Positions 1 to 10,325 of a DNA stretch of 64,000 nucleotides are shown here, in pieces. Position numbers and translations under genes: made by a program. How positions within the stretch are numbered: the stretch's first letter is position 1; each line of letters begins with the position of its first letter. The notes under the pieces were generated by a model. It ran no database searches. It had not been told where the DNA came from and saw only the letters and a list, made by a program, of their open reading frames with translations. The stretch is from contig CAKVCX010000001.1 of the NCBI GenBank assembly GCA_934725985.1, forward strand, positions 806,001 to 870,000. The letters are read 5' to 3'. The stretch is from an uncultured Bacilli bacterium. GTDB taxonomy: Bacteria > Bacillota_I > Bacilli_A > RFN20 > CAG-826.

Positions 1-45
1 TATCGATTGTGGCTTGGTTCGTTCCTATTATTATCAAATGATGTC

Positions 46-600
46 ATGAAATACTATAGCAAGCATTACAAAGAGTATATAGATTCTACTTTTTCTCTTT
101 CTTTGGAAGAAGAGTATTCTTTTCTTACTCCTTATTTAAAGGAAAACGCTAGCATTCTAGATGTTGGCTTTGGCTCAGCAAGAGATATGCTCTATTTCCA
201 AAAACATGGGTATCGTGTATTTGGAATTGATGTAGTGGAAGGTTTCATACTTCATGCAAGAGAGCTCGGACTAAACGTAGAATATGGTGATTTAAATACT
301 TATAAGCCTAAAGAAAAAGTGGATTGTATTTTCTTAAGCGCGGTTCTGCTTCACCTTCAAAGAGAAAAAATTATCCCTACCATTGAAAGATTCATGAATT
401 TTCTTAATGATAATGGAATTGTTTTCTTATCAATGAAATATTCAGAAAAAGAAGATGGCTTCGATGAAAAAGGTAGATATTATACTTATTTTCATAAAGC
501 AGATTTAGATTCTTTCCCGTTTGAGATTAAAGATTATAAAATTAGCCAAGATTCTCAAAGAAAAGATACTCAGTGGATTTTCTTTATTTTAGAAAAATAA
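46..600 (+). CDS. class I SAM-dependent methyltransferase (start uncertain)
   Basis: Small cytoplasmic methyltransferase of about 184 residues. The segment SILDVGFGSARD near the N-terminus matches the glycine-rich SAM-binding motif I, and GIDVV about 20 residues later matches the acidic end of strand 2. VDCIFLSAVLLHL fits motif IV/V of the class I Rossmann fold. The substrate cannot be read from the sequence. The ATG at 46 has no clear ribosome binding site. The frame is open to the left edge, with a TTG at 7, so the true start may lie further upstream or outside the window. It is followed by 274 bases without a gene and faces the AraC gene. The family call is solid; the role is unknown. Confidence 0.75.
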   Translation: MKYYSKHYKEYIDSTFSLSLEEEYSFLTPYLKENASILDVGFGSARDMLYFQKHGYRVFGIDVVEGFILHARELGLNVEYGDLNTYKPKEKVDCIFLSAVLLHLQREKIIPTIERFMNFLNDNGIVFLSMKYSEKEDGFDEKGRYYTYFHKADLDSFPFEIKDYKISQDSQRKDTQWIFFILEK

Positions 601-874
601 TTGGATTAGATATTGTTTAAAATATATGAATAGTTCTTATTTATATATATAAAAAATAAAATTTTTTCCATAACCATTAAAGGGTAGAATTTTGTTTTTC
701 CATATCAAGGATACTTTCCTTCTAAGTCGTTTTTACTTTTTTTAAATTATTTTCCCTTTTAGAGTATTTCAGTTAAAAAATCTCTAGCAAAACGATTTTA
801 AATTTAATATTTTTCATTCATACACATTAATAGTTTTTTATTGATGAATGTATACACGGGGTGAACGGATTGTT
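601..874. other. AT-rich gap between convergent genes
   Basis: About 270 bases between the methyltransferase and the convergent AraC gene. It is strongly AT-rich with oligo-T runs. I see no open frame with a ribosome binding site, no convincing GC-rich terminator stem and no RNA motif. Confidence 0.5.
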
Positions 875-2080
875 TTATTTATTGTGTTTTAAACGATATT
901 CATTTGGTGAAGAACCTGTGTATTTTTTAAATACATTCGTAAAATGACTTTGAGAAGAAAAGCCAAGGTAAGCCGCGATTGCTGAAATTGGTCTATCTGT
1001 ATATTTTAAAAGCCTTTTTCCTTCTTCGACCTTCTCTTTTAAAACAAAGCAAGTAAGTGTCATGCCGGTTTCTTTTTTAAATTTTACTGCTAAATGAGTT
1101 CTTGAAATAAACATTGCCTTTGAAAGTGCTTCTATATCCACCGGTTCTGATAAATGCTTATGTACGTAGTTTGCAATGTCAGTTAAAAGCTTCGTGGGCG
1201 TTTTTCCTATCCTTACCTTTTTAACTCTTTCTGTATAATCAAATACCATGTGGAATTGCAAATTTTCTATAGATTCAATAGAAGAAAGCAATTCGCTTTT
1301 TTGAATGTAGGCATCTGATAAAGAAAGCGCATCGTTTATATCCATCCCCCCGCGAATGGCCGCTCTAGAAACTAATGTTGCGGTTACAATAAAAGTATTT
1401 TTTAATTGCCTAAGCGTTTCAGAAGATAATATTCCTGAACGGACTGCAGGTGCATTTTTTAGCCATTCATTTAAAGCGATAGTATCTCCTTGACGAACAA
1501 AACCCATAATGGTTTGCTCAAGGGCTAAAGTATTATGCACTTCGTTATCTTTGCAAAGATCATCATTTTCTTCATAGTGCATTTCCACTTGTTTTGTAGT
1601 TATTTCTTCTAGAAGTTTAGATTGTTCTTTTTCATAAATTGTAATATCGGCAAGTGATAATTTTTCATTGTTTAATACTAAATTTAAACAACAAAGCATT
1701 TGCAAGACGCTATTTAAAGGTAAAGGGATAAGTGTTTCCATCGCGGATATGAAACTTTCTGTTTCATCTTTGGCTATGGCACATTCGAAAGCAAGTTCAG
1801 CTAAATCATTTTTGCTTGATCTCAATTGCCTTGAAGGGCCTAAAACAATCTTATAATTTTTCGAATTTACTACCCCATAATAATGAAATTTAGGCGTTAT
1901 AAAATAACCAATGTGGTCATTGATTTTTAATATTTTCTCTTCGTAGGGAATTATTGGGTCTATAAAAAGATTTATAAGGGAATAGTAAAAAATGGGCTTG
2001 TTATCTTTATAGATTCTAATCGGTATTCCAGCAAGGTTGCCTATTGTTAAACAAAGGTAGCGGACATCCTCATACTTCAT
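875..2080 (-). CDS. AraC-family transcriptional regulator
   Basis: Regulator of about 401 residues. The last ~100 residues form the double helix-turn-helix of the AraC/XylS family: AMFISRTHLAVKFKKETG is the first HTH and AAYLGFSSQSHFTNVFKKYT the second with the family signature. The N-terminal ~300 residues are a sensor region I do not recognise further. The ATG at 2080 is chosen over upstream codons because AGGAG lies 8 bases before it on the coding strand. It is divergent from the GH3-transporter-rhamnosidase operon, separated by 111 bases, and is the obvious candidate activator of that operon. The inducer is unknown; a plant glycoside or rhamnoside is an inference from the target genes. 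Confidence 0.85.
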   Translation of the reverse strand: MKYEDVRYLCLTIGNLAGIPIRIYKDNKPIFYYSLINLFIDPIIPYEEKILKINDHIGYFITPKFHYYGVVNSKNYKIVLGPSRQLRSSKNDLAELAFECAIAKDETESFISAMETLIPLPLNSVLQMLCCLNLVLNNEKLSLADITIYEKEQSKLLEEITTKQVEMHYEENDDLCKDNEVHNTLALEQTIMGFVRQGDTIALNEWLKNAPAVRSGILSSETLRQLKNTFIVTATLVSRAAIRGGMDINDALSLSDAYIQKSELLSSIESIENLQFHMVFDYTERVKKVRIGKTPTKLLTDIANYVHKHLSEPVDIEALSKAMFISRTHLAVKFKKETGMTLTCFVLKEKVEEGKRLLKYTDRPISAIAAYLGFSSQSHFTNVFKKYTGSSPNEYRLKHNK

Positions 2081-2191
2081 AACATTTGCTCCTAATAAAA
2101 TCAAAACAATTATAAATAAAAACAAACAATTATGTAAGCATATGGACAGAAATTGTGTTGTAATTTCTTTTAAGAAGTTAGGCGCAATTAA

Positions 2192-4639
2192 ATGGAAGAC
2201 ATTTCAAAACTTTTAAAAGAACTATCCGTCGATGAAAAAGCATCCTTGCTTGCCGGGACGGATTTCATGTTTACTAATCCAATACAAAGGCTCGATATAC
2301 CTCAAATTCGAATGTCTGATGGTCCTCACGGCTTAAGAGTGCAAAGCAATAATGGCGATAACGGGGTTAATGGAAGTGAACCGGCCACCTCCTTTCCTAC
2401 GGCTTGTTTGACTGCTTGCGGATGGAATGAAGATAATTTGTTCAAAATGGGCAAGGCAATGGGAGAGGAAGCTTGTTTTTATAATGTTGATATCATTTTA
2501 GGCCCTGGGGTGAATATTAAAAGAAACCCACTTGCAGGGAGAAACTTTGAATACTTTTCTGAAGATCCTTTGCTTGCTGGAAAAATGGGTTCAGCCGAAA
2601 TAAAAGGAATCCAAAGCAAGGGAGTGGGGGCATGCATTAAGCATTTTGCCCTAAACAATGCCGAAAACTATCGTTTTATGGGCGATAGCATTGCCGATGA
2701 ACGCGCGATAAGAGAAATTTACTTAAAACCTTTTGAAATAGCTATAAAAGCATCTAATCCAGAGGCCTTGATGTGTGCTTATAACAAGATTAATGGGACT
2801 TATTGTAGCCAAAATAAATGGCTTCTTAATGATATTTTAAGAAATGAATGGGGCTTTAATGGACTTACTATGACCGATTGGGGAGCGACTCATAATAGAA
2901 TTGCAATGTTACAAGCAGGCTTAGATTTGGAAATGCCTGGTGACACATCTATTTGTCGTAAGTGGATTATTGATGGGGTAGCCAATGGAAAGCTAGATGA
3001 GGCGAGTTTAGATAAGTCCATAATAAACCTTTTAAACTTAGTGGCTAAACACAAGGAAAGGAAAATAGAAAAAACTGATTTTTCCTCACATGATCTTTTA
3101 GCAGAAGAGATTGCAGAAGATTGTGCCGTCTTGATGAAAAATGATGGAATTTTGCCTCTTTCTTCTAATAAAAGCTATTTTGTGGTTGGTGAATTATTTG
3201 AGAAAATGCGTTATCAAGGTTCTGGAAGTTCATTGATAAACCCAACATTTTTGACTACACCAAAAAAAGCATTCGATAATGCTAAAGTTAAATATAAATA
3301 TTGCAAAGGTTATAAAGAAAATCAAATTACGATAGATAAAACCATAATTGAGGAAGCGATTAAAAACGCTAAAGAATACGATACTATTCTTGCCTTTATT
3401 GGGCTTATTGATTATGTAGAAAGTGAAGGATGCGATCGAATTGATATGTGTCTTCCACCTAATCAACTTTCTTTAATTAACGCTTTGATTAAAGAAGGTA
3501 AAAAAATTGTCGTTATTTTTTATGGTGGATCTCCAGTTGAATTGCCTTTTGCAAATGAAGTAAGTGCAATCCTTAATATGTATCTTCCAGGGCAACGCGG
3601 CGGAGAGGCGACAAGAAAATTGCTATTTGGAGAAAAAAATCCATGCGGCAAGCTTGCTGAGACTTGGGTTAAAAGTTATTCGGACTTGCCTTATGGAAAT
3701 ACTTTTTCCAAAACTCAAATCGAAGTTTATAAGGAAAGTATCTTTGTGGGATATAGGTATTATCAAAAGGAAAATAAAGATGTTGCCTTTCCATTTGGAT
3801 TCGGACTTTCATATACAAGCTTTGATTATTCTAATTATAAAATAGAAGAAAATGATGACTTGATTTTTGCTAATGCCACCATTAAAAACATAGGCAATTG
3901 CTTTGGTGCAGAAGTAGTTGAGCTTTATGTTAAGGCGCCAAAAACTAATATCTTTAAACCGGAAAAAGAACTACGTGGGTTTACTAAAGTTTATTTAAAG
4001 CCGGGTGAAAGCAAAAATATAACCATTAGCTTTAACAAAAAAGCTTTGGCTTATTTCAATTTGAAAGAAAAGCGTTATGTTGTTGAAAATGGTGAATATG
4101 AAATACAACTATGCTCGGATTGCCAAACCGTGAAATTAATGAAAACAATATCGATTGCAGGCGAAAATAGTTCCTTTGCTTACGACAATGATGTTTTAGA
4201 CGCTTATACAAATTCACCGGCTTGCGTCCTTGATGAAGTCTTTGAAAAAATGAGTGGCCTTAAAATACCATCTCTTCCCCCAACTAAACCAATAACGCTT
4301 GAAAGTCGGTTTAGCGATTTAGAAAAAACATTTATTGGAAAAATTCTTCATAATGCCGTTTTATCAGTTGCTAAAAAAGATATGAAGAAAGCAAAAAAAC
4401 TTAAAGAAGGAGTGGAACGTGATAACAAAATAAAAGGTGCCTTATTCTTAAAAAGGATATTAGAAAGCAATTCAATAATTACTATGTCAATGTCTGCTGG
4501 AAAAAATCTCCCATATAATTTCGCACAGGGATTTGTCGATCTGGCAAATGGACATTTAATCAAGGGAATAAAGGATTTTTGTTTACCAATAAAAACCTCA
4601 CCCCTACCAAAAAAACAAATTGATAACGATAAGGAGTAA
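2192..4639 (+). CDS. GH3 beta-glycosidase, conventional domain order
   Basis: Cytoplasmic glycoside hydrolase family 3 enzyme of 815 residues without a signal peptide. Domains in order: TIM-barrel-like domain (about 1-300) with KHFALNNAE and the nucleophile Asp229 in GLTMTDWGA; alpha/beta sandwich (about 310-530); fibronectin III-like domain (about 545-655) introduced by FPFGFGLSYTSF. About 125 extra charged residues follow that I do not recognise. Known members remove beta-glucosyl or beta-xylosyl residues; specificity cannot be read here. The start has only a weak ribosome binding site. The stop overlaps the ribosome binding site of the transporter gene, so the two are co-transcribed. Compare the GH3 at 35024, whose domains are in reversed order. 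Confidence 0.92.
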   Translation: MEDISKLLKELSVDEKASLLAGTDFMFTNPIQRLDIPQIRMSDGPHGLRVQSNNGDNGVNGSEPATSFPTACLTACGWNEDNLFKMGKAMGEEACFYNVDIILGPGVNIKRNPLAGRNFEYFSEDPLLAGKMGSAEIKGIQSKGVGACIKHFALNNAENYRFMGDSIADERAIREIYLKPFEIAIKASNPEALMCAYNKINGTYCSQNKWLLNDILRNEWGFNGLTMTDWGATHNRIAMLQAGLDLEMPGDTSICRKWIIDGVANGKLDEASLDKSIINLLNLVAKHKERKIEKTDFSSHDLLAEEIAEDCAVLMKNDGILPLSSNKSYFVVGELFEKMRYQGSGSSLINPTFLTTPKKAFDNAKVKYKYCKGYKENQITIDKTIIEEAIKNAKEYDTILAFIGLIDYVESEGCDRIDMCLPPNQLSLINALIKEGKKIVVIFYGGSPVELPFANEVSAILNMYLPGQRGGEATRKLLFGEKNPCGKLAETWVKSYSDLPYGNTFSKTQIEVYKESIFVGYRYYQKENKDVAFPFGFGLSYTSFDYSNYKIEENDDLIFANATIKNIGNCFGAEVVELYVKAPKTNIFKPEKELRGFTKVYLKPGESKNITISFNKKALAYFNLKEKRYVVENGEYEIQLCSDCQTVKLMKTISIAGENSSFAYDNDVLDAYTNSPACVLDEVFEKMSGLKIPSLPPTKPITLESRFSDLEKTFIGKILHNAVLSVAKKDMKKAKKLKEGVERDNKIKGALFLKRILESNSIITMSMSAGKNLPYNFAQGFVDLANGHLIKGIKDFCLPIKTSPLPKKQIDNDKE

Positions 4640-4642
4640 TTT

Positions 4643-6502
4643 ATGAGCAAGACTAAATTATTGGACAATAAAATATTTGATAGTCGGATCCATTCGCAAA
4701 GTGTAACGGGCAAAGAGAAATGGCTTGGTTATCTTTTAGGACCCTGTGGCGCGCTTCTTTTAAATGCTGTTTTAGCGACCTATCTAAATGTCTATTATAC
4801 CGATGTTTTAAAATTAACAGAGGTATGGGGTGGGGTTTTTCTTATTATATTCCCGCTTGTCTCAAAAATAATAGACGCTGCCACAAACGTGCTTATGGGG
4901 TATATTATTGACCGCACAAAGACTAAACAAGGAAAGGCCCGCCCTTATTTATTGCTTTCTGCTCCCCTTATTGCTATTACGGGTGTGCTTTTGTTTACTG
5001 TGCCAAAGGCAAGTGAAACAGTGCAAGTCATATGGGTCATGGTTTCGTATAATTTGTTTTATTCTTTTGCTTATACCATATATAACATGAGTCACAATCT
5101 TATGTGCCCTCTTTCGACAAGAAACACCATTCAACGTGGTGGGCTTTCGGTATTCAATCAGATTTCCACCATTATGATGAGCGGCATACTTGTTGCTTTA
5201 GTTTTCCCGATGGCTATTATGCCAATGCTTGGCGTAGATAAAACAAAGTGGATAGTAGTGATGGCTATTATTGCTACATTATCGCTTCCTTTAACACTTC
5301 TAGAGTATTATTTTACGAAAGAGCGTGTTAGCGAAGAAGGAGAAGAAAAGGAAAGTAAAATCCCTTTTTTGGTGCAGCTAAAAGTGATTTTAACCGATAA
5401 GTACATGCTCATAATGTTTGCTTATTTCTTTATTTATACGTTCGCTGCATCCTTAAAAAATCTTGGTCTAGTCTATTATTGCAATTATGTTTTGGGCAGC
5501 TATAACGATGGAATAACACAAACGCTTGTATCCGTAGTTGGCGGTATTCCAATGGGTATAGGGATTTTTGCCGTATGGCCACTTGCAAAAAAATTTGGCA
5601 AACGTAATGTCACGGTTGCAGGCTTTATTCTTTATGCTTTAGGTTCTGCTGTTTGCTGGGCCTTTCCTGAAAACATGATAATAGTCATCGCTGGGCAATT
5701 TATAAAAAACATTGGCGGATTACCATGTGCTTATGTTTTTATGGCTTTATTTGCCGACGGACTTGATCATATTGAATGGAAAAGTGGCATCCGTTGCGAT
5801 GGAACATCTATGTCAATTTATAACATCATAGCTGTTTCTACGGTTGGTATTGCAACAAGCGTGTTCAACGCAATGCTTTCTTCATCTGGATATATCGCTC
5901 CCGAGATTGTAGATGGAGTTACCTCAACTTTTACCCAACCTGAAACAGTAAAAAACGTTATTACTTTTTCCTTTGTTGGTCTAGAAACCATAACCGGTAT
6001 TGTTCTTGCTATATTACTATTGTTTTTAAATGTAGAAAAAACCATTGCAAAAAAACAAGCAAAAATACGTGAATATCAGCAAGCTCTTGCTAAAGCTAGA
6101 GGAGAAGAATGGGTTGCTCCTGAAATAAAGGCGGCAAAAGAGGAAGAAAAGTATTTGCTTGAAAACGAGGAAGCATTTATTTCCACCTTAAAGGTTAAAT
6201 GCTCTAAAAAAGGTTTGGACTTTGAAAAAGAACTTGCTCGCCATAAACAAAAAATGAGTGAAAAAGAATGCAAAAAAGCAAACAAAAAACGGCTTATGGA
6301 AGAAAAAGAAGCGGAAAGAGTAAAACGTATAGAGACCAAAAAAGCTCATAAACTTGCTTCACTATCCGAAGAAAAACGTTTAAAGGTTGAACAAAAAGAA
6401 AGAACCCGTGAAGAAAAAGAAGAACAAAAATGGCAAGATGAATTAAAGTTTGGTGAAGCATATCGAGCCAAAATCCAAGCTCAGTTAGCAAAGAGTAAAT
6501 AA
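4643..6502 (+). CDS. GPH-family glycoside:cation symporter with charged C-terminal extension
   Basis: Inner-membrane sugar transporter of the glycoside-pentoside-hexuronide (GPH/MelB-like) branch of the MFS, with about 12 predicted membrane helices over residues 25-455. The family loop between helices 2 and 3 is visible as [15 protein letters not shown], and [14 protein letters not shown] is a typical late GPH motif. The family usually ends near 450-500 residues. This protein has a further ~160 residues made almost wholly of Lys, Glu, Arg and Ala, predicted as a long cytoplasmic coiled coil. It starts 3 bases after the GH3 stop behind AAGGAG. It probably imports the glycoside cleaved by the neighbouring GH3 and GH78 enzymes. 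Confidence 0.9.
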   Translation: MSKTKLLDNKIFDSRIHSQSVTGKEKWLGYLLGPCGALLLNAVLATYLNVYYTDVLKLTEVWGGVFLIIFPLVSKIIDAATNVLMGYIIDRTKTKQGKARPYLLLSAPLIAITGVLLFTVPKASETVQVIWVMVSYNLFYSFAYTIYNMSHNLMCPLSTRNTIQRGGLSVFNQISTIMMSGILVALVFPMAIMPMLGVDKTKWIVVMAIIATLSLPLTLLEYYFTKERVSEEGEEKESKIPFLVQLKVILTDKYMLIMFAYFFIYTFAASLKNLGLVYYCNYVLGSYNDGITQTLVSVVGGIPMGIGIFAVWPLAKKFGKRNVTVAGFILYALGSAVCWAFPENMIIVIAGQFIKNIGGLPCAYVFMALFADGLDHIEWKSGIRCDGTSMSIYNIIAVSTVGIATSVFNAMLSSSGYIAPEIVDGVTSTFTQPETVKNVITFSFVGLETITGIVLAILLLFLNVEKTIAKKQAKIREYQQALAKARGEEWVAPEIKAAKEEEKYLLENEEAFISTLKVKCSKKGLDFEKELARHKQKMSEKECKKANKKRLMEEKEAERVKRIETKKAHKLASLSEEKRLKVEQKERTREEKEEQKWQDELKFGEAYRAKIQAQLAKSK

Positions 6503-6645
6503 AAAAATAAATTTTATGGATATTTATTATCAACATAGGCGTTTTTATCAGTTTTGCTGGCATTGAAATAAATATTCAATCCATTTATTCAAAAAGTTTA
6601 GTAACAACTTCTTAAAACATTCTTAGGCAAAAAAAGGAGAAATTT

Positions 6646-9204
6646 ATGAAAGCGGTCTGTTTAAGAACAGAGTATCTAATTAATCCTATTGGAATAGATA
6701 TTCAACATCCTCTTCTTTTATGGAATTGTGATACCGGGATAAAGCAAAAGGCGTATCGCGTTATTGCGAAGTCTAACGGGAATGTAGTCTGGGATAGTGG
6801 AAAGGTTATTTCTTCTTCTATGAGAACTGAATACCCTCTTCCACTTTCTTCGCGTACGCGTATTGAATGGAATGTTTTGCTTTGGGATGAAAATGAGATC
6901 GAGGGTGAAAGTTCTGAAACCGCCTTTTTTGAAATGGGCCTTTTACAAACAAGTGATTTTACCGGTAAATGGATAAGTGGCAATTATTATGTAAATAAGA
7001 AAAAAAGATACCCCGTTGATTGTTTTAAAAAGCAATTCAATGTACCGCAATTTACAAAAGCCAGGCTATATATAACAGCCTGCGGACTTTATGAAGCTAA
7101 AATAAATGGTAAACGCGTTGGGAATTTTGTTCTTGCTCCGGGACATAGTGATTACACAAAGCGAATTCAACTTCAAGCCTACGACGTAACCAATTTATTA
7201 AATAAGGGCGAGAACGAAATAACTCTTGAACTTGCTGATGGGTGGTATCGTGGAAGTTGTGGGGCTTGGGGTCTACTTAACCAATATGGGAAGCAAACTA
7301 AAGTCTATGCCCAACTAGAAATATTTGACGAGTCTAACAAGAAAATAATTATCCAAACGGATAAAAGTTGGATGTGGTCTAACGATGGAAAAATTCGTTT
7401 TACCGACAATAAAGATGGAGAAATAGTAGAAGCTTGGCGTCTACCTTCCTTTTCTAGTTTTGCTAAAGAAGTCAAATGTGATGTAGCTAGAGTCTCTTCA
7501 AATAATGTTTTTGTTACCGAGCATGAAATTTTTTCGGTAAGAAAAGTCGTTGTTACCCCTAGTGGGAAGAGGGTATTAGATTTTGGTCAAAACATTGCAG
7601 GTTATATTTCCTTTTCTTTAAAGGCGAAAAAAGGACAAAAAATTAAACTACGTTTTGGGGAGATGTTTGATAAAGAGGGCGAATTTAGCCAAAAAAATAT
7701 TCAATGTGCCAATAAAAAACGTACGAAAGTCACTCCATTGCAGCAAGTAGAGTATTATTGCAAAGAAGGGCTTAATCAGTATAAGACAAAATTTGCCATT
7801 TTTGGCTTTCAATATGTTTTGATTGAAACAGATGTCGAGTGGGAAAAGGAAGATTTTAAAGCCATTGCTGTTTATTCAGATATGGAAGAGACTCTTTCTT
7901 TTAATAGCAGCAACTTATTATTAAATAAATTTGTAGAGGCAACACGGTGGTCAGCAAAAAATAATCATGCGGATGTTCCTACTGATTGTCCGACTAGAGA
8001 AAGGCATGGTTGGACTGGCGACGCGCAGATTTTCTTCGATACAGCCGCTTATTTATTCAACTATGTCCCTTTTGCTAGAAAATATGTTTTCGATATGATA
8101 GATGGGCAAAGGAAAAATGGGAAATTTCGCCAAATCAATCCAAAAGGCGGCGTAGATTTCTATATGAATTTTATGGATGGCTCTGCCGGTTGGTCTGATG
8201 CCGGGGTTTTAATTCCATATCGACTTTATAAACGTTATGGAGATAAAAAGATACTTGAAAAAAGTTATGATGCAATGAAAAAATATGCCGAATTCAAGAT
8301 AAAAACTCTTGGGAAATGGTATCCAACTTCAATTAAGACTGGGATCGAAAGAAAATATAAAAAATATATTTCAAATTACGGTCAGTCATATGGGGAATGG
8401 GCAGAGCCTACAGAAGTTCATGTAACCAATTTTAAAGATTTTGCCTGCCCACACCCTGAAGAAACTACGGCATATATCTTCTTTATGCTAAATGCAATGG
8501 CTGAAATAGCAGATGTATTAGATAAAAAAGAAGATAAAAACCGTTACCTAGAATATGCAAAAAAAGCCAAGATAGGCTATGGCAAGCTAATTGAATGTCC
8601 TAAATTTTCTCTTGATACTAATAGGCAAGCAAAGCTAGTCCGTCCCTTATATATGAATTTACTAAACCAAGAGCAATCTAAACTTGCAAAGAACAGACTC
8701 ATTCGTGCCCTTGATAATTACTCTTGGAGGGTTGGAACGGGATTTTTATCTACCCCATTTATTCTTTATGTTCTTGAAAACATAGACGTGGATTATGCAT
8801 TTAAACTATTAGAAAATGAAGAAATGCCGGGATGGCTTTTTATGGCTAAAATGAATGCTAATACCATCTGGGAAAGTTGGGAAGGAACGAAGGCGCAAGG
8901 TGGAATTGCTTCTCTTGATCATTATTCTAAAGGTGCTGTATTGGAATGGGTCTTTTCGGAAATGTGCGGTATTAAAGTTGCGGGCGAAAATAAATTTATT
9001 CTTGCTCCAAAAGTAGGTGGGAAATTTAGTTTTGCTAAATGTGAATATAAAAGTATTTATGGAATAGTTTCTTCTAGCTGGAAAAAGGAAAAGGGCAAAA
9101 CAATTTATAAATTCATAATTCCTTCTAATACGGAAGCTAGAGTAATTTTGCCAAACATGGAAGAAACCCTTTCTTCTGGTGAATATGAATTTATAGTAGG
9201 TTAA
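6646..9204 (+). CDS. GH78 alpha-L-rhamnosidase
   Basis: Cytoplasmic enzyme of 852 residues that releases terminal alpha-L-rhamnose from glycosides or oligosaccharides. It has no signal peptide. The family layout is visible: N-terminal beta domains with ITACGLYEAKINGKRVG, the segment RVLDFGQNIAGY, the catalytic (alpha/alpha)6 barrel beginning near residue 440 with DCPTRERHGWTGDAQ (about 447-461, acidic residues of the active site), GSAGWSDAGVLIPY, and a C-terminal beta domain. Start set by AAAAGGAG 6 bases upstream. It lies 143 bases behind the GPH transporter and is probably in the same regulon. No rhamnose catabolic genes are in the window. Confidence 0.92.
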   Translation: MKAVCLRTEYLINPIGIDIQHPLLLWNCDTGIKQKAYRVIAKSNGNVVWDSGKVISSSMRTEYPLPLSSRTRIEWNVLLWDENEIEGESSETAFFEMGLLQTSDFTGKWISGNYYVNKKKRYPVDCFKKQFNVPQFTKARLYITACGLYEAKINGKRVGNFVLAPGHSDYTKRIQLQAYDVTNLLNKGENEITLELADGWYRGSCGAWGLLNQYGKQTKVYAQLEIFDESNKKIIIQTDKSWMWSNDGKIRFTDNKDGEIVEAWRLPSFSSFAKEVKCDVARVSSNNVFVTEHEIFSVRKVVVTPSGKRVLDFGQNIAGYISFSLKAKKGQKIKLRFGEMFDKEGEFSQKNIQCANKKRTKVTPLQQVEYYCKEGLNQYKTKFAIFGFQYVLIETDVEWEKEDFKAIAVYSDMEETLSFNSSNLLLNKFVEATRWSAKNNHADVPTDCPTRERHGWTGDAQIFFDTAAYLFNYVPFARKYVFDMIDGQRKNGKFRQINPKGGVDFYMNFMDGSAGWSDAGVLIPYRLYKRYGDKKILEKSYDAMKKYAEFKIKTLGKWYPTSIKTGIERKYKKYISNYGQSYGEWAEPTEVHVTNFKDFACPHPEETTAYIFFMLNAMAEIADVLDKKEDKNRYLEYAKKAKIGYGKLIECPKFSLDTNRQAKLVRPLYMNLLNQEQSKLAKNRLIRALDNYSWRVGTGFLSTPFILYVLENIDVDYAFKLLENEEMPGWLFMAKMNANTIWESWEGTKAQGGIASLDHYSKGAVLEWVFSEMCGIKVAGENKFILAPKVGGKFSFAKCEYKSIYGIVSSSWKKEKGKTIYKFIIPSNTEARVILPNMEETLSSGEYEFIVG

Positions 9205-9399
9205 ATTAATCTTTAAAACTATTTAAATTCTTATTTGTTTTTTTATCAATTATAAAAACATAATTTGTTTGCATATTTATTCCCATTAAGAATCAATATA
9301 GTTTTAACTTAATCTAGAGATATTTGTTAATAATAACGGATTTTATCTATTTTAATGTTAACGATAACTGAATTATTATTTTAAAGTGTCTTAAAAATA
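9205..9399. other. AT-rich gap between convergent genes
   Basis: About 200 bases behind the rhamnosidase gene with no open frame, no RNA motif and no GC-rich stem until the hairpin at 9400. Nothing assignable. Confidence 0.5.
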
Positions 9400-9429
9400 A
9401 AACATCGGAATATTTTTATCCCGATGTTT
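9400..9429 (-). terminator. Rho-independent terminator of the exported-protein gene
   Basis: A 9-bp perfect stem (AAACATCGG with CCGATGTTT, loop of 12) lies just behind the stop of the minus-strand gene at 9454. On the minus strand it is followed by TTTTATTTTT, as expected for an intrinsic terminator. It may also slow transcripts arriving from the rhamnosidase gene. Confidence 0.8.
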
Positions 9430-9453
9430 AGGTCTTAAATTAAAGTAAATTGC

Positions 9454-10074
9454 TTAAGCGCAGATATATGTAATGGCAAGAGAGGAAAGAGCCATTTGTA
9501 TGTCATTGCCACTTCCACTTCGAGTAAAACGCAAGGCTAAATATTGTCCTGTTCCAAAGCCCCAAGTTTTGGCGACGTTATTTACTAGATTGTTAGTTCC
9601 TGTATCTTCAAAAGAAGATTTTTCTGTGAATGGTTCGTTTGCTTGATAAAAGCGAAGATTTGGTCCTGATCCTCCATTAATTCTCGTGTAATTTACTTTT
9701 ATGGCGGTAATTGATTGGATTGGATCTAACGCAAAGAGACAAGAATACGTTAAACCTTCTTTAAAAGTCATGTCCAAAGCATCTGTTGTATTTGCGGTGC
9801 CAGCCGTAACCCCCCCCTTAGAGTTTGTCGTTACTCTTCTAAACCGTATTGGGTTGCCTAACGTAGTATTAACAGTAAAAATTTCTCCATTCCATCCTGT
9901 TTTAAAAGCATCTGATGTGTCTTTATTAAGAGTAAGGGTATATTCATTTGTCTCATCTGCACCATTGACGTTACCAATGGTTGTGTTATTAAGCGCGTAG
10001 TTTGCACCTATTGCAGCTGCAAATAATAATGTTGTTCCAAGGCCGAAGATTGTTAATTTTGTTTGTTTTTTCAT
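9454..10074 (-). CDS. small exported protein, unknown function
   Basis: 206-residue exported protein. The N-terminus KKQTKLTIFGLGTTLLFAAA is a signal peptide with a charged start and hydrophobic core, probably cut near the NGAD stretch around residue 38. The mature part is rich in Thr, Asn and Gly and has alternating beta-strand character with no membrane anchor or lipobox. Its layout (an opening strand, GNPIRFRR, then an SITAIKVNY-like strand, ending in SSLAITYIC) resembles the first ~150 residues of the exported protein at 49136 (GNEVEFES, then ISGIKKIAFKL, ending in SKLEITYSC). It may therefore be a free-standing copy of a binding or surface module. Start set by AAAGGGG. It has its own promoter and terminator. 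Confidence 0.75.
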   Translation of the reverse strand: MKKQTKLTIFGLGTTLLFAAAIGANYALNNTTIGNVNGADETNEYTLTLNKDTSDAFKTGWNGEIFTVNTTLGNPIRFRRVTTNSKGGVTAGTANTTDALDMTFKEGLTYSCLFALDPIQSITAIKVNYTRINGGSGPNLRFYQANEPFTEKSSFEDTGTNNLVNNVAKTWGFGTGQYLALRFTRSGSGNDIQMALSSLAITYICA

Positions 10075-10100
10075 AATTTCCCCTTTCTAAGGCGATAAAA

Positions 10101-10128
10101 ATTGTAGCCTTGAAATCATTATTTTCAA
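10101..10128 (-). promoter_or_regulatory. sigma-A type promoter of the exported-protein gene
   Basis: On the minus strand TTGAAA (10123-10128) and TACAAT (10101-10106) are 16 bases apart, each one mismatch from consensus. The predicted transcript start is about 20 bases before the coding start at 10074. Confidence 0.65.
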
Positions 10129-10325
10129 TAACTATTAAAAGATCATTTTTTGTGAATTTGCTTTTTTGTTTGGACAATAATGAACTATAGTTCGTATGCT
10201 TTAGAAAATTTAGGATAATTATTATTAAATTAGCAAGCTTTACCCCCATTAAATTAAAAAAGGCAAAATGAACCTTTTATTTATAAGACAATCTTTATAA
10301 ATAGTTTATTGGTTTTCTAAATATA

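Noticed and set aside
10182..10193. GAACTATAGTTC, a perfect palindrome matching the Gram-positive LexA box pattern GAAC-N4-GTTC
   Set aside because: It lies about 55 bases upstream of the -35 box of the minus-strand gene and far from the tetR promoter, and no SOS gene is near. A 12-base match in AT-rich DNA can occur by chance.
9989..10249. Minus-strand open frame overlapping the signal-peptide region of the exported protein
   Set aside because: It covers the promoter and ribosome binding site of the exported protein gene, lacks its own ribosome binding site and has no recognisable protein features.
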